A stretch of DNA of 64,000 nucleotides from Actinomadura hibisca NBRC 15177 (GTDB lineage: Bacteria; Actinomycetota; Actinomycetes; Streptosporangiales; Streptosporangiaceae), in NCBI RefSeq assembly GCF_001552635.1, contig NZ_BCRO01000018.1:119503-183502 (forward strand), in the 5' to 3' direction. This document shows, in pieces, positions 35,611-43,275 of the stretch. The position numbers were made by a program, and so were the translations under genes. The first letter of the stretch is position 1, and each line of letters begins with the position of its first letter. The notes beneath the pieces are model-generated. The model searched no databases, was not told the DNA's origin, and saw only the letters and a program-made list of their open reading frames with translations.

Positions 35611-36506
35611 CGGTGGTCTCCGTCGGTGGTGCTCGCGGCGCTGCGCATCGCCCGCAGCCGGGCGCCGAACAGGCGTCCGGCGTCGTCGAGCTGGGCGCGG
35701 GCGCGTCCGGCGGCCCGCCTGCGCTGCCGCCGGTCGGTCTCTTCGTGCACGTCCAGTTCCGCCTGGGCGGCCTCGATGAGGGCCCGCGGCTCGACTGTAC
35801 CGACCGCACCGGCCGCCGCACCGGGAATGTTGGCCGCGAAACGCCACAGCAGCCGCTGCACGTCCGGGGCCTGCTCCCTGCGTGCCGCGTGCTCGGCGAC
35901 GCGGACGGCGGCGGCCAGGAAGTCGGTGCGGGCGCTGAGCGGCCCGACGATGCGGCGCTCCAGCGGCCAGGTGCTCACGGTGAGCAGGCCGCGCGCGGGC
36001 GCGAGCAGGTCGGCGGTGAGCGCGGCGCCCAGGTAGTAGGGGCGCGCGTAGGGCGCGGTGCGGAACGAACGTTCCTCGTCGCGGCGCAGGCTGGTCAGCC
36101 GGGTCCCGGGGATCTGGCCGGGGAAGAACGTGGCGTACACCGAGCCGATGAGCTTGGGCGCGGCGGGCGCGCCGATCAGCGTGAGGGCCTGGTGGACCTG
36201 CTCGCGCACCGGGACGAGCCCGCGCGGTGCGGCGGACGGGCGGTTTGGTGCGCGGACGGACGCGGATGGTTCGTCGTGATCGGCGTCCGGGGCGGTGTCA
36301 GGAGCGGCGGGGCCGTCGCCGAGGACGGCGTCGTCCCACGCCTGCTCGGCGGCGCGCAGCTCGGCCCGGTGGACGCGCGCGGCCTGCCGGTCTCCGGCGG
36401 CCATCGCGCGCCGGACCGCGGCCCGCAGTTCGGTGATGCGCGCCTCAAGCACGTCCGGCGACGCCGCGCCTGGGGCGTCGGGGGACGGTGCGTCGGGCGT
36501 GGACAT
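35607..36506 (-). CDS. Unknown first gene of nuclease-helicase operon
   Basis: 299 residues; not recognised. An N-terminal helical segment (LEARITELRAAVRRAMAAGDRQAARVHRAEL) and an acidic Pro/Ala linker are followed by a globular part. That part contains VREQVHQALTLIGAPAAPKLIGSVYATFFPGQIPGTRLTSLRRDEERSF, which looks like a winged-helix DNA-binding fold (inference). The C-terminus is Arg/Ala-rich helix. TACGCT at 36519-36514 is a -10-like box 7 bases before the ATG without a ribosome site, suggesting leaderless initiation. Its stop overlaps the nuclease ATG by 4 bases. It could be the DNA-binding or regulatory partner. Confidence 0.75.
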   Translation of the reverse strand: MSTPDAPSPDAPGAASPDVLEARITELRAAVRRAMAAGDRQAARVHRAELRAAEQAWDDAVLGDGPAAPDTAPDADHDEPSASVRAPNRPSAAPRGLVPVREQVHQALTLIGAPAAPKLIGSVYATFFPGQIPGTRLTSLRRDEERSFRTAPYARPYYLGAALTADLLAPARGLLTVSTWPLERRIVGPLSARTDFLAAAVRVAEHAARREQAPDVQRLLWRFAANIPGAAAGAVGTVEPRALIEAAQAELDVHEETDRRQRRRAAGRARAQLDDAGRLFGARLRAMRSAASTTDGDHR

Positions 36507-36513
36507 GGCGGCG

Positions 36514-36552
36514 AGCGTAGCGCAGGTTCCAGACAGTTCCAGGGTTTTCCAG
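36514..36552 (-). promoter_or_regulatory. Promoter with three 10-bp-phased TTCCAG repeats
   Basis: Reading the plus strand, TTCCAG occurs at 36527-36532, 36537-36542 and 36547-36552, exactly one helical turn apart. The minus-strand -10-like TACGCT is at 36519-36514, directly next to the ATG of the operon at 36506. Phased copies on one DNA face suggest cooperative binding of a regulator overlapping the -35 zone. Confidence 0.6.
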
Positions 36553-36554
36553 TT

Positions 36555-37157
36555 TCAACGCGGTTTGCGCCAGATGAGGGAGTAACGCCAGAGGGTGTGC
36601 CGGCGGAACCGCGCCCCCGGCAGCAGGCGCAGCGCCTCCGCGCGCACCTCGGCCCACGTCATGTCGGGGTTGGCGACGGGATGGGCGGGCTGACCTGCGA
36701 TGGCGCGGTTGCGGAGGCGGTGCGCGTGGTGGGCGGGCAGTCCGGTGGCGCTGCGCATCAGGTCGCGGAGACCGGCGTTGTTGGCCAGGCCGACCACCGC
36801 GAGGCCGCCGCCGGGGCGCAGCCCGTCGCGCATGGCGGTGAGGGCGTCGGCGAAGTCCATGTGGTGGAGGGTCGCGACGCAGCAGACGAAGTCGAGGCTC
36901 TCGGGCGGAAGGTCGTAGGAGAGGAAGTCGGCCACCACGAAGTCCACGTTGCCGAGGTCGCGGTTCGCCGCGCGCGCCTGCTCGACCATCTCGGGCGAGC
37001 GGTCGATGCCGGTGACGTGCGCGGCGCGCAGCGCCAGCCGTCGCACCAGCAGGCCGTCCCCGCACCCGACGTCCAGGGCCTCCCGGCAGCCGCGCGGCAT
37101 CGCGCCGAGCACGACCGGGTGGTAGTGGGTGTTGTGGTTCCAGTAGGGGGCGGTCAT
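36555..37157 (-). CDS. Class I SAM-dependent methyltransferase
   Basis: 200 residues with the complete Methyltransf_11/25 pattern: motif I ALDVGCGDGLLVRRLA near residue 28, acidic motif II VTGIDRSPEMVEQARAAN, FVVADFLSYDL and a motif IV-type LDFVCCVATLHHMD. A GGAAGG site precedes the ATG. The start MTAPYWNHNTHYHPVVL is typical of small actinomycete methyltransferases of unknown substrate. It is followed after 34 bases upstream by a VOC protein on the same strand, with which it may be co-transcribed. Confidence 0.87.
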   Translation of the reverse strand: MTAPYWNHNTHYHPVVLGAMPRGCREALDVGCGDGLLVRRLALRAAHVTGIDRSPEMVEQARAANRDLGNVDFVVADFLSYDLPPESLDFVCCVATLHHMDFADALTAMRDGLRPGGGLAVVGLANNAGLRDLMRSATGLPAHHAHRLRNRAIAGQPAHPVANPDMTWAEVRAEALRLLPGARFRRHTLWRYSLIWRKPR

Positions 37158-37191
37158 CGGGGCCTTCCGTGCCGGGTCGGGAGCGCCGGGG

Positions 37192-37581
37192 TCAGGTGCG
37201 CCGGTCGCGGCGCAGCGGGTGGTCGGCGGGGATCTCCACGATAACGATCTTGACGTTCTCGGGGTCGGCGATCCACATCTCCACCAGCCCCCACGGTTCC
37301 GCGCGCGGCTCGCGGTCGATCGTGACCCCGGCGGCGGCCAGCCGCTCGTGCTCGGCCCGCACGTCGCGGACCTGGAGCCAGATCATGGGGGAGGAGCCGG
37401 TCGTGCCCGCGCCGTGGCCGGAGACCTCCAGGAAGCCCGAGCCGAGGAAGAAGACCATGCCCGGGTCGTCGGGCGGCCCGAACTCGCGGTAGACGGGCAG
37501 GCCCAGGACGTCGCGGTAGAAGCGGCGGCTGCGGTCGAGATCGGCCGGTCGGAGCAGGATGCGGCTGCTCAGTACCTCCAT
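37192..37581 (-). CDS. VOC/glyoxalase superfamily protein
   Basis: 129 residues with one vicinal-oxygen-chelate unit made of two beta-alpha-beta-beta-beta modules: ILLRPADLDRSRRFYRDVLGLPVYREFG then WLQVRDVRAEHERLAAAGVTIDREPRAEPWGLVEMWIADPENVKIVIVE. Metal ligand positions are only partly conserved: the first-strand residue is not His, and Glu is present at VEMWIADPE and VIVE. It may be a dioxygenase-like, resistance or glyoxalase-related protein. The family does not fix the reaction. Located next to a methyltransferase gene. Confidence 0.82.
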   Translation of the reverse strand: MEVLSSRILLRPADLDRSRRFYRDVLGLPVYREFGPPDDPGMVFFLGSGFLEVSGHGAGTTGSSPMIWLQVRDVRAEHERLAAAGVTIDREPRAEPWGLVEMWIADPENVKIVIVEIPADHPLRRDRRT

Positions 37582-37741
37582 GGGAGCCCCCTCAGGATCG
37601 TTTTCCCCACTCTCCATCCTCGCCCGCTGGGTGGGCGGCCACACGTGCGGGGGCGGTCGGGTGGAGCCGTCCGGCGGGCGTGTCCGATTCGCGGCGTTCG
37701 ACGGGCGCGTCCGCTCATGCCAGCCTGAACGGGTGATCGAA

Positions 37742-38434
37742 ATGACGGGGGCGCGGGCCTGGCTGATCCGGCACGGCCAGAGCGAGTCCAACGCCGGCCT
37801 GCCCACCCATGGCCCCGGCGCGGCGCCGCTCACCGAACGGGGTCGCGCCGAGGCGGCGGGCGTGGCGGCGGCCTTCGGCGGACCGCCCGCCCTGATCGTC
37901 TCCTCGGACTTCGTGCGGGCCAGGGAGACCGCGCTCCCGGCGCGGCGGCGGTTCCCGGAGGTCCCCTACGAGGAATGGCCGGTCCAGGAGTTCACCTACC
38001 TGGGGCAACTGCACGGGCCGGGCACGACCAACGCGCAGCGTCGCCCCTACGCCGAGGCGTACTGGGACCGGTCCGACCCGCACCACGTCGCGGGCGAGGA
38101 CGGCGAGTCGTTCCAGAACCTGATCGACCGGGCCCGGGATCTGCTGGCCCGCCTGACGGTCGTGATGGAGCGGGGATCGGTCGCGGTCTTCACCCACGGC
38201 CTGTTCATGCGGGCCGTGGCATGGACGCTGGCGACCGGGATCACCGAGCCGGGGCCGGACGACATGCGGGCGTTCCGGCGCTTCATGGACGTGTTCCGCA
38301 CGCCCAACGGCTCGGTGATCGAGCTGCGCCCGCAGGGGCCGGACCTCTTCCAGGTGCTCCTGGGGTCGGCCGGGCACCTGGTGGGCGGGGACGAGGTCCC
38401 CGTCCCCGGCGGGCGTCCCAGCTACGCGGACTGA
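37742..38434 (+). CDS. Histidine phosphatase family protein (phosphoglycerate-mutase fold)
   Basis: About 230 residues. The catalytic RHG motif is LIRHGQSESNAG near the N-terminus, the second Arg is in SSDFVRARETA, and the acid/base and second His are in SVAVFTHGLFMRAV. This is the dPGM-like histidine phosphatase fold, acting on a phosphorylated small molecule or protein. Starts possible at GTG 37733 or ATG 37742; neither has a clear ribosome site. It stands alone between a minus-strand VOC gene and a convergent oxidoreductase gene. Confidence 0.87.
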   Translation: MTGARAWLIRHGQSESNAGLPTHGPGAAPLTERGRAEAAGVAAAFGGPPALIVSSDFVRARETALPARRRFPEVPYEEWPVQEFTYLGQLHGPGTTNAQRRPYAEAYWDRSDPHHVAGEDGESFQNLIDRARDLLARLTVVMERGSVAVFTHGLFMRAVAWTLATGITEPGPDDMRAFRRFMDVFRTPNGSVIELRPQGPDLFQVLLGSAGHLVGGDEVPVPGGRPSYAD

Positions 38435-38438
38435 CCGG

Positions 38439-39314
38439 TTACGCGGGCTGACCGGGGAAGCTGGCGAAGTAGCCCGCCGCCATGTCCTCGCCGCCGTGCC
38501 CCTGCTCCTCGGCGCGCCGCAGCCGCTGGTGCGCGGCCTCGGCGAGGTCCACGCGCACGCCCGCCGCCTCGGCCGCCTCGGCGATCAGGCGGGTGTCCTT
38601 GGCGGCGTTGGCCACCGTGAAGCTCGGCGCGTAGTCACCGGCGGTGATCGCCTTCAGCTTGGCCTGGAAGTAGCCGCTGTCCATGGGGCCGCCGGTGACG
38701 ACCTCGCCGAACAGCGCCGGGTCCACGCCGAGGCCCTCGGCCAGCCCGACCGCCTCGCCGATGATCCCGGTCAGGGAGATGGCGTAGCTGATGGCGGCGA
38801 GCTTCAGCCGGGACGCCGTGCCGCCCGCGCCGTCGGAGTCGAGCCACAGGGTCTTCTTGCCGACCGCGCCGAACACCGGCTCCAGCGCGCCGCGCACGCT
38901 CTCCGGCCCGGCCGCGAGGATGACGAGCTGGCCCTGCTCGGCGGGCTGCCTGGTGCCCTGGACGGGCGCGTCCACGAACGTGACGCCGTGCTCGGCGGCG
39001 AGCTTGGCCAGCGGCTCGACGGCCGCGACACCGACCGTGCTCATCTGCGCCCAGATCTGGCCGTCCCGGAGGGCGGGCGCGGCGTCGTTCATCGTGGCGA
39101 GCACGGTGTCGCCGTCGTTCAGCATCGTGATGACGACGTCTGCGCCCGCGACGGCCTCGGCGGGGGAGTCGGCGATCGCGATGCCGTCCTGGGCCAGCGG
39201 CTCGGCGCGGGACCGGGTGCGGTTCCAGACCGTGACCCCAAGGCCCGCCTTGCGCAGGTTGCGGGCCATGGCGGCCCCCATGATGCCGGTGCCGAGCAGT
39301 GCGACGGTGGTCAT
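38439..39314 (-). CDS. NAD(P)-dependent beta-hydroxyacid dehydrogenase family protein
   Basis: 291 residues with an N-terminal Rossmann motif VALLGTGIMGAAMARNL, a substrate-binding signature FVDAPVQGTRQPAEQGQL (DAPVSGG-type) and the catalytic Lys region GTASRLKLAAISYAIS. It belongs to the 3-hydroxyisobutyrate dehydrogenase / 6-phosphogluconate-like family, perhaps a glyoxylate reductase or imine reductase-like enzyme. It follows a TetR gene on the same strand, and an operator-like 17-mer lies 20-36 bases before its ATG, so the TetR protein probably controls it. Confidence 0.87.
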   Translation of the reverse strand: MTTVALLGTGIMGAAMARNLRKAGLGVTVWNRTRSRAEPLAQDGIAIADSPAEAVAGADVVITMLNDGDTVLATMNDAAPALRDGQIWAQMSTVGVAAVEPLAKLAAEHGVTFVDAPVQGTRQPAEQGQLVILAAGPESVRGALEPVFGAVGKKTLWLDSDGAGGTASRLKLAAISYAISLTGIIGEAVGLAEGLGVDPALFGEVVTGGPMDSGYFQAKLKAITAGDYAPSFTVANAAKDTRLIAEAAEAAGVRVDLAEAAHQRLRRAEEQGHGGEDMAAGYFASFPGQPA

Positions 39315-39333
39315 CGTCGTGTTCCTTCCAATT

Positions 39334-39350
39334 TGACTGAACGTTACAGA
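39334..39350. promoter_or_regulatory. TetR operator copy 1 (upstream of oxidoreductase)
   Basis: TGACTGAACGTTACAGA. Its reverse complement matches the sequence in front of the tetR gene (39983-39999) at 15 of 17 positions. It lies 20 bases before the oxidoreductase ATG. Confidence 0.65.
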
Positions 39351-39373
39351 TTTGGGGTGTGCTGATCGGGCGG

Positions 39374-39964
39374 TCAGGCGGGAGCGGGCAGGGCGTGCAG
39401 CGCGGTGTCCACCACCGACGCCAGGCGGCGGCGGTCGGCGCCCGTCTTGCCCTGTACTCGCAGGCCCTGGATCGTGGTGACGACGAAGTCGGCCAGGGCC
39501 GTCACGTCGGCGTCGGACGGCAGCTCGCCCCGGGCGCGGGCGCGCCGCAGCGCGGCGGTCACCGATTCGGCGATCCGGTCGAAGGCGTCGCCGACGATGC
39601 GGCCTGCCGTCGGGTCGTGGGGCAGCCGCTCCACGGCGGTGTTGGTCATCAGGCAGCCGCGCTTCGCCGGATCGGTGGCGGTGTCGTCCACCAGCGACAG
39701 CAGCAGGTCGCGCAGCACGGTGCGGACCGGCTCGTCGCGGTCGAGGCGGTCGGCCATCCGCGCGGTCGAGGCGGCGGCGTAGCGGGCGAGGGCCGCCTCG
39801 TACAGGCCGTCCTTGCTGCCGAACGCCGCGTACAACGAGCCGCGCCCGATGCCGGTGGCCTCCACCAGGTGCTGGATCGAGGTCGCCTCGTAGCCGCGGC
39901 TCCAGAAGACCTCCATCGCCGCGTCCACCACCGCCTCGGTGTCGAACTCGCGGGTGCGCGCCAT
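39374..39964 (-). CDS. TetR/AcrR family transcriptional regulator
   Basis: 196 residues with the TetR N-terminal HTH: FDTEAVVDAAMEVFWSRGYEATSIQHLVEATGIGRGSLYAAFGSKDGLYEAAL (read from about residue 6 to 58). The C-terminal half (CLMTNTAVERLPHDP) resembles TetR_C_16/DUF1956-like ligand domains with a cysteine that may take part in sensing. It is transcribed toward the NAD-binding oxidoreductase; both have the same 17-base sequence upstream. Autoregulation and control of the oxidoreductase are likely. Confidence 0.9.
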   Translation of the reverse strand: MARTREFDTEAVVDAAMEVFWSRGYEATSIQHLVEATGIGRGSLYAAFGSKDGLYEAALARYAAASTARMADRLDRDEPVRTVLRDLLLSLVDDTATDPAKRGCLMTNTAVERLPHDPTAGRIVGDAFDRIAESVTAALRRARARGELPSDADVTALADFVVTTIQGLRVQGKTGADRRRLASVVDTALHALPAPA

Positions 39965-39982
39965 GCCCCGACCGTAGCCCTA

Positions 39983-39999
39983 TCTGTAACGGTCGGTCA
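39983..39999. promoter_or_regulatory. TetR operator copy 2 (upstream of tetR)
   Basis: TCTGTAACGGTCGGTCA, the partner of the copy at 39334-39350. It begins 19 bases before the tetR ATG and includes the GACCGnCC-type half sites usual for this family. Confidence 0.65.
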
Positions 40000-40006
40000 A
40001 GATCGC

Positions 40007-41077
40007 TCAGCCGTAGGCCGGGCTCTCCTCGGGCTCGGCGCTGTAGGGCGCGGGGAACGCCTCCAGCGTGCGGTCGAGGTCGGCCGACCACCAGACCACC
40101 AGCGCCGCCGCGTTCGCCGCGCCGCGACCGCCCGTCCCGGCGTCGGCCTCGCCGCTCCCGTCGCCCAGGTAGCGGTGGCGCAGCGGCGCGACGTCGCACA
40201 ACCGCTCCCACCACTCGCGGTGCACCGCCGCCTGGATCTGCCCGGCGTCCAACGGGAACTCAGTGCGGTGGCCGCGCACGAACGCCTGGACCCGTTCCAG
40301 GTCGAGGCCGCGCTCGTCCTCGCAGGCGAACAGCAGCGCCGCGGCCCGCACCAGTTCCCCGGCGACCGGGCCGGTGGTCAGCGCGTCCCAGCCCAGCACG
40401 GCGGTGACGTTGCCCGACCCGCCGTAGCGCAGGTGCTCGGGGCGGAACGCGCCGTGCAGGTGGGCGACCGTGCTGACCTCCAGCTCCGGCGGCCGGAAGT
40501 CGGCGTACTCGACCAGCAGCGCGCGGCGCTCGCGCAACCGGCGCTCGGTGAGCGCGGCGAAGTCGGTGCCGTCGGCGGGCACCGCCTCCAGCAGCGCGTC
40601 GATCTCGGTGACCGCGTCGGCGGCGCGCGGCGTCGGCACCAGGATGCTCTGCTGCACCGGCGGCGTCCGCGCGTCGAGCTCGGCGTGCAGCCGCCCGAGC
40701 AGGCCGCCCAGCGACTCGCACTGGCCGTAGGTCAGCTCCAGCCCGCCGCGCCGCCGCCCCGACACCCACGGGTACAGCACGTATCCGCGGCCGCCGGAGG
40801 TGACCAGCGTGCGGTCGCCGCGCGCCGGGACCGGGGCCAGCACCGGCAGGCCCGCCCCGTCGAGCGCGGCGGTCAGCCGGTGCTGGAACAGCAGGGCGCG
40901 GCGGTCGGGCTCGGCGTACTCCACCAGCAGGAACGGGCCCGACGCGGAGTCGATCCGCCAGGAGCGGCGGCCGGGACCCGCCGGGACCGGTTCGGGCGTG
41001 CCCGCGTCGTCGATCCCCCAGCGCCGCGGCAGCCGGGGCGGCGGGGCGGTGTCGCACGTGCTCTGGGACGTCGGCAC
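40007..41077 (-). CDS. Phosphotransferase (APH/ChoK) family protein with altered active site
   Basis: 356 residues with an aminoglycoside-phosphotransferase-like fold. The N-lobe reads GRRSWRIDSASGPFLLVEYA. The catalytic loop expected as HGDxxxxN reads LHGAFRPEHLR, so the catalytic Asp is Ala and the Asn is His; the following metal-binding Asp is kept in LGWDALTTGP. The length is normal. Unless another residue substitutes, this suggests a non-catalytic or binding-only member. No resistance role should be assumed. It lies alone upstream of the tetR gene on the same strand. Confidence 0.75.
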   Translation of the reverse strand: MPTSQSTCDTAPPPRLPRRWGIDDAGTPEPVPAGPGRRSWRIDSASGPFLLVEYAEPDRRALLFQHRLTAALDGAGLPVLAPVPARGDRTLVTSGGRGYVLYPWVSGRRRGGLELTYGQCESLGGLLGRLHAELDARTPPVQQSILVPTPRAADAVTEIDALLEAVPADGTDFAALTERRLRERRALLVEYADFRPPELEVSTVAHLHGAFRPEHLRYGGSGNVTAVLGWDALTTGPVAGELVRAAALLFACEDERGLDLERVQAFVRGHRTEFPLDAGQIQAAVHREWWERLCDVAPLRHRYLGDGSGEADAGTGGRGAANAAALVVWWSADLDRTLEAFPAPYSAEPEESPAYG

Positions 41078-41175
41078 CTCAGCACCTCGGGGCCTCGGAC
41101 GGACAGCGGTCGAACGAATGTTCCCGCACGACGCTACACGTCCCGGCCCTTTCCGCGAAAGTGAACCGCCCGGCG

Positions 41176-41577
41176 TCAGACCCGTTCCAGGACGACGACC
41201 GGAATGTCACGGTCGGTCTTCTGCTGGTACTCGTCGTACTGCGGCCAGGTCGCGACCATCTTCTCCCAGAGCGCGGGCTTCTCCTCCGCCGACGCGGTCC
41301 GGGCGCGGGCGGTGAACTTGTCGCCGCGCACCTGCACCTGGACCTCCGGGTCGTCCTTGAGGTTCAGGTACCAGTGCGGGTCGTTGTCGTCGCCGCCCTT
41401 GGAGGCGACGATGACGTGGTCGTCGCCGTCCTCCTGGTAGATCAGCGGCGTGGTGTACGGCTTGCCGCTGCGCCGCCCCGTGGTGGTGAGCAGCAGGACG
41501 GTGGTGCCGTTCCAGTCGTGCCCCTCGGCGCCGTCGGTCTCCTGGTAGCGCTGGACGTGCTCCTGCCCGAACAACAT
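41176..41577 (-). CDS. Nitroreductase-like deazaflavin (F420)-dependent oxidoreductase, Ddn family
   Basis: 133 residues with the split beta-barrel of the Ddn/PF04075 family: TTVLLLTTTGRRSGKPYTTPLIY, HVIVASKGGDDNDPHWYLNLKDDPEVQVQV and the C-terminal WPQYDEYQQKTDRDIPVVVLER. The family binds F420 or a related flavin and reduces various substrates, including quinones in mycobacteria. Full length. No operon partner; a convergent gene lies 75 bases away on the other side of its start. Confidence 0.88.
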   Translation of the reverse strand: MLFGQEHVQRYQETDGAEGHDWNGTTVLLLTTTGRRSGKPYTTPLIYQEDGDDHVIVASKGGDDNDPHWYLNLKDDPEVQVQVRGDKFTARARTASAEEKPALWEKMVATWPQYDEYQQKTDRDIPVVVLERV

Positions 41578-41651
41578 GGCCTGGCCCCTTCTCCGTGGTC
41601 GGTGTGCGAACAGGATCTTCCCCGCGGGCCGGGGATCAATACCCTGGGCGC

Positions 41652-42113
41652 ATGGACGAAGCGGCGGAGGCGGCGCGGCGGTGCGCCGAGACGATGTACG
41701 GGCGCGACCACGCGGCGCACCACCTCGGCATCGAGATCACCGGCGTCGCGCCGGGCCGCGCGACGGCCCGCATGGCCGTCACCGGCACGATGGTCAACGG
41801 GTTCGGCATCGCGCACGGCGGCTACGTGTTCCTGCTGGCCGACACCGCGTTCGCCTACGCGTGCAACACCCACGACGCGGTGACGGTGGCGGCCGCCGCC
41901 GACGTGGTGTTCGTGGCGCCCGCGCACGAGGGCGACGTGCTGGAGGCGACGGCGGCCGAACGCACCCGCTACGGGCGCAACGGCGTGTGCGACGTGACGG
42001 TGCGGCGCGCGGCGGACGGCGCGGTCGTCGCCGAGTTCCGCGGGGGCAGCCGCAGCCGCTCCGAGCGGGTGCTCAGCCCTCCTGGAGGATCTCCCGCAGG
42101 AGGCGCACCGTGA
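41652..42113 (+). CDS. PaaI-family hydroxyphenylacetyl-CoA thioesterase-like protein
   Basis: 153-residue hotdog-fold thioesterase. The family signature VNGFGIAHGGYVFLLADTAFAYACNT contains the HGG and Asp of PaaI-type enzymes, and a second signature HEGDVLEATAAERTRYGRNGVCDV follows. TACCCT (41640-41645) is 6 bases before the ATG and there is no ribosome site, so leaderless translation is likely. No paa genes are nearby, so the substrate may be another acyl-CoA. The last 41 bases overlap the convergent XRE regulator gene. Confidence 0.87.
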   Translation: MDEAAEAARRCAETMYGRDHAAHHLGIEITGVAPGRATARMAVTGTMVNGFGIAHGGYVFLLADTAFAYACNTHDAVTVAAAADVVFVAPAHEGDVLEATAAERTRYGRNGVCDVTVRRAADGAVVAEFRGGSRSRSERVLSPPGGSPAGGAP

Positions 42114-43047
42114 GGTCGGGGCGCGCGGCGGTGATGCACAGGTTGTTCATCGTGCGCATGTAGGTGTCGATGTCGGTGGGCTTGTCCAGGTAGAGCGCGC
42201 TGGTGAGCTGCTCCAGGTAGACCACGTCCGACAGGCCCGGCTCGGCGAAGCGCAGGATGGTGAACGGGCCCCCGGCGGCGGCCTGGCCCCCGGCGCCGAA
42301 CGGCACCACCTGCAACGTCACGTTGGGCAGCTCGGCCATCTCGATCAGGTGCTCGATCTGGCCGCGCATCACCTCGCGGCCGCCGAGCGGGCGGCGCAGC
42401 ACGCCCTCGTCCAGCACCGCCCACAGCGTCGGGGCGCCCGGCGCGGTGAACCGCTCATGCCGGGTGGTGCGCACCCGCACCCGCCGCTCGACCTCCTCGT
42501 CGGTGGCGTCGGGGTGGCCCAGCCGCACGACCGCGCGGGCGTAGTCCTCGGTCTGCAGCAGCCCCGGCACGAACTGCACCTCGTAGCAGCGCAGCAGCGA
42601 GGCGGCCTCCTCCAGGCCGAGGTAGGTCTCGAACCAGGCGGGCAGCACGTCGCCGTACCGGTGCCACCAGCCGGGCGTGTTGGCCTCGCGGGCGAGCTCC
42701 AGCAGCGGCGCGCGCTCGGCGGCGTCGTGCACCCCGTACAACGTGAGCAGGTCGGCGACGTCGCGCTCCTTGAAGCCGACGCGGCCCAGCTCCATGCGGC
42801 TGATCTTCGAGTGCGAGCCCCGGATCTCGTACCCCGCCTGCTCGGTGGAGATCCCGCTGGCCTCGCGCAACCGGCGCAACTGCGAGCCGAGCAGGATGCG
42901 GAGCACGGTCGGCCCGCCGCGGCGCGGATAGTCGATCAACCGGGCCGGACCTTCGTCGTCGGCCGGGGGCGTCGGGGCAGTTGCATCTCGGGGCAAGTGG
43001 TCACCAGCCAGTTGACGGGTCCGCGGGGCGGAACGGCACCGCCTCAT
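42073..43047 (-). CDS. XRE-family regulator with DUF5753 domain
   Basis: Up to 324 residues. The HTH reads LGSQLRRLREASGISTEQAGYEIRGSHSKISRMELGRVGF, followed by WWHRYGDVLPAWFETYLGLEEAASLLRCYEVQFVPGLLQTEDYARAV, the hallmark of the large actinomycete family with DUF5753 at the C-terminus. These regulators are usually paired with a small DUF397 protein; I find none here. The ATG at 43047 gives a 40-residue leader, so a later start is possible. Likely a developmental or secondary-metabolism regulator by family. Confidence 0.87.
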   Translation of the reverse strand: MRRCRSAPRTRQLAGDHLPRDATAPTPPADDEGPARLIDYPRRGGPTVLRILLGSQLRRLREASGISTEQAGYEIRGSHSKISRMELGRVGFKERDVADLLTLYGVHDAAERAPLLELAREANTPGWWHRYGDVLPAWFETYLGLEEAASLLRCYEVQFVPGLLQTEDYARAVVRLGHPDATDEEVERRVRVRTTRHERFTAPGAPTLWAVLDEGVLRRPLGGREVMRGQIEHLIEMAELPNVTLQVVPFGAGGQAAAGGPFTILRFAEPGLSDVVYLEQLTSALYLDKPTDIDTYMRTMNNLCITAARPDLTVRLLREILQEG

Positions 43048-43275
43048 GTTAGAGGATCACCCAGGAAATTTGGGAAGAGTGAAAAAACCGATCTCGGCGA
43101 CCGTTGCGCGTTCGTGGTAATGGCGTCCGCCGCCCAGGCCGCGGTGACGAAGCTCTCGTCTTCGCGTGCAAACGATGGGGAGGCCGTGACTGTCCTTATA
43201 TACAGGGCCCGGTGCGCCGCACGGTGACGGCGCGCCGGAGCATGACCGATCACCCGTCGCATTGGGGGAAAGACC

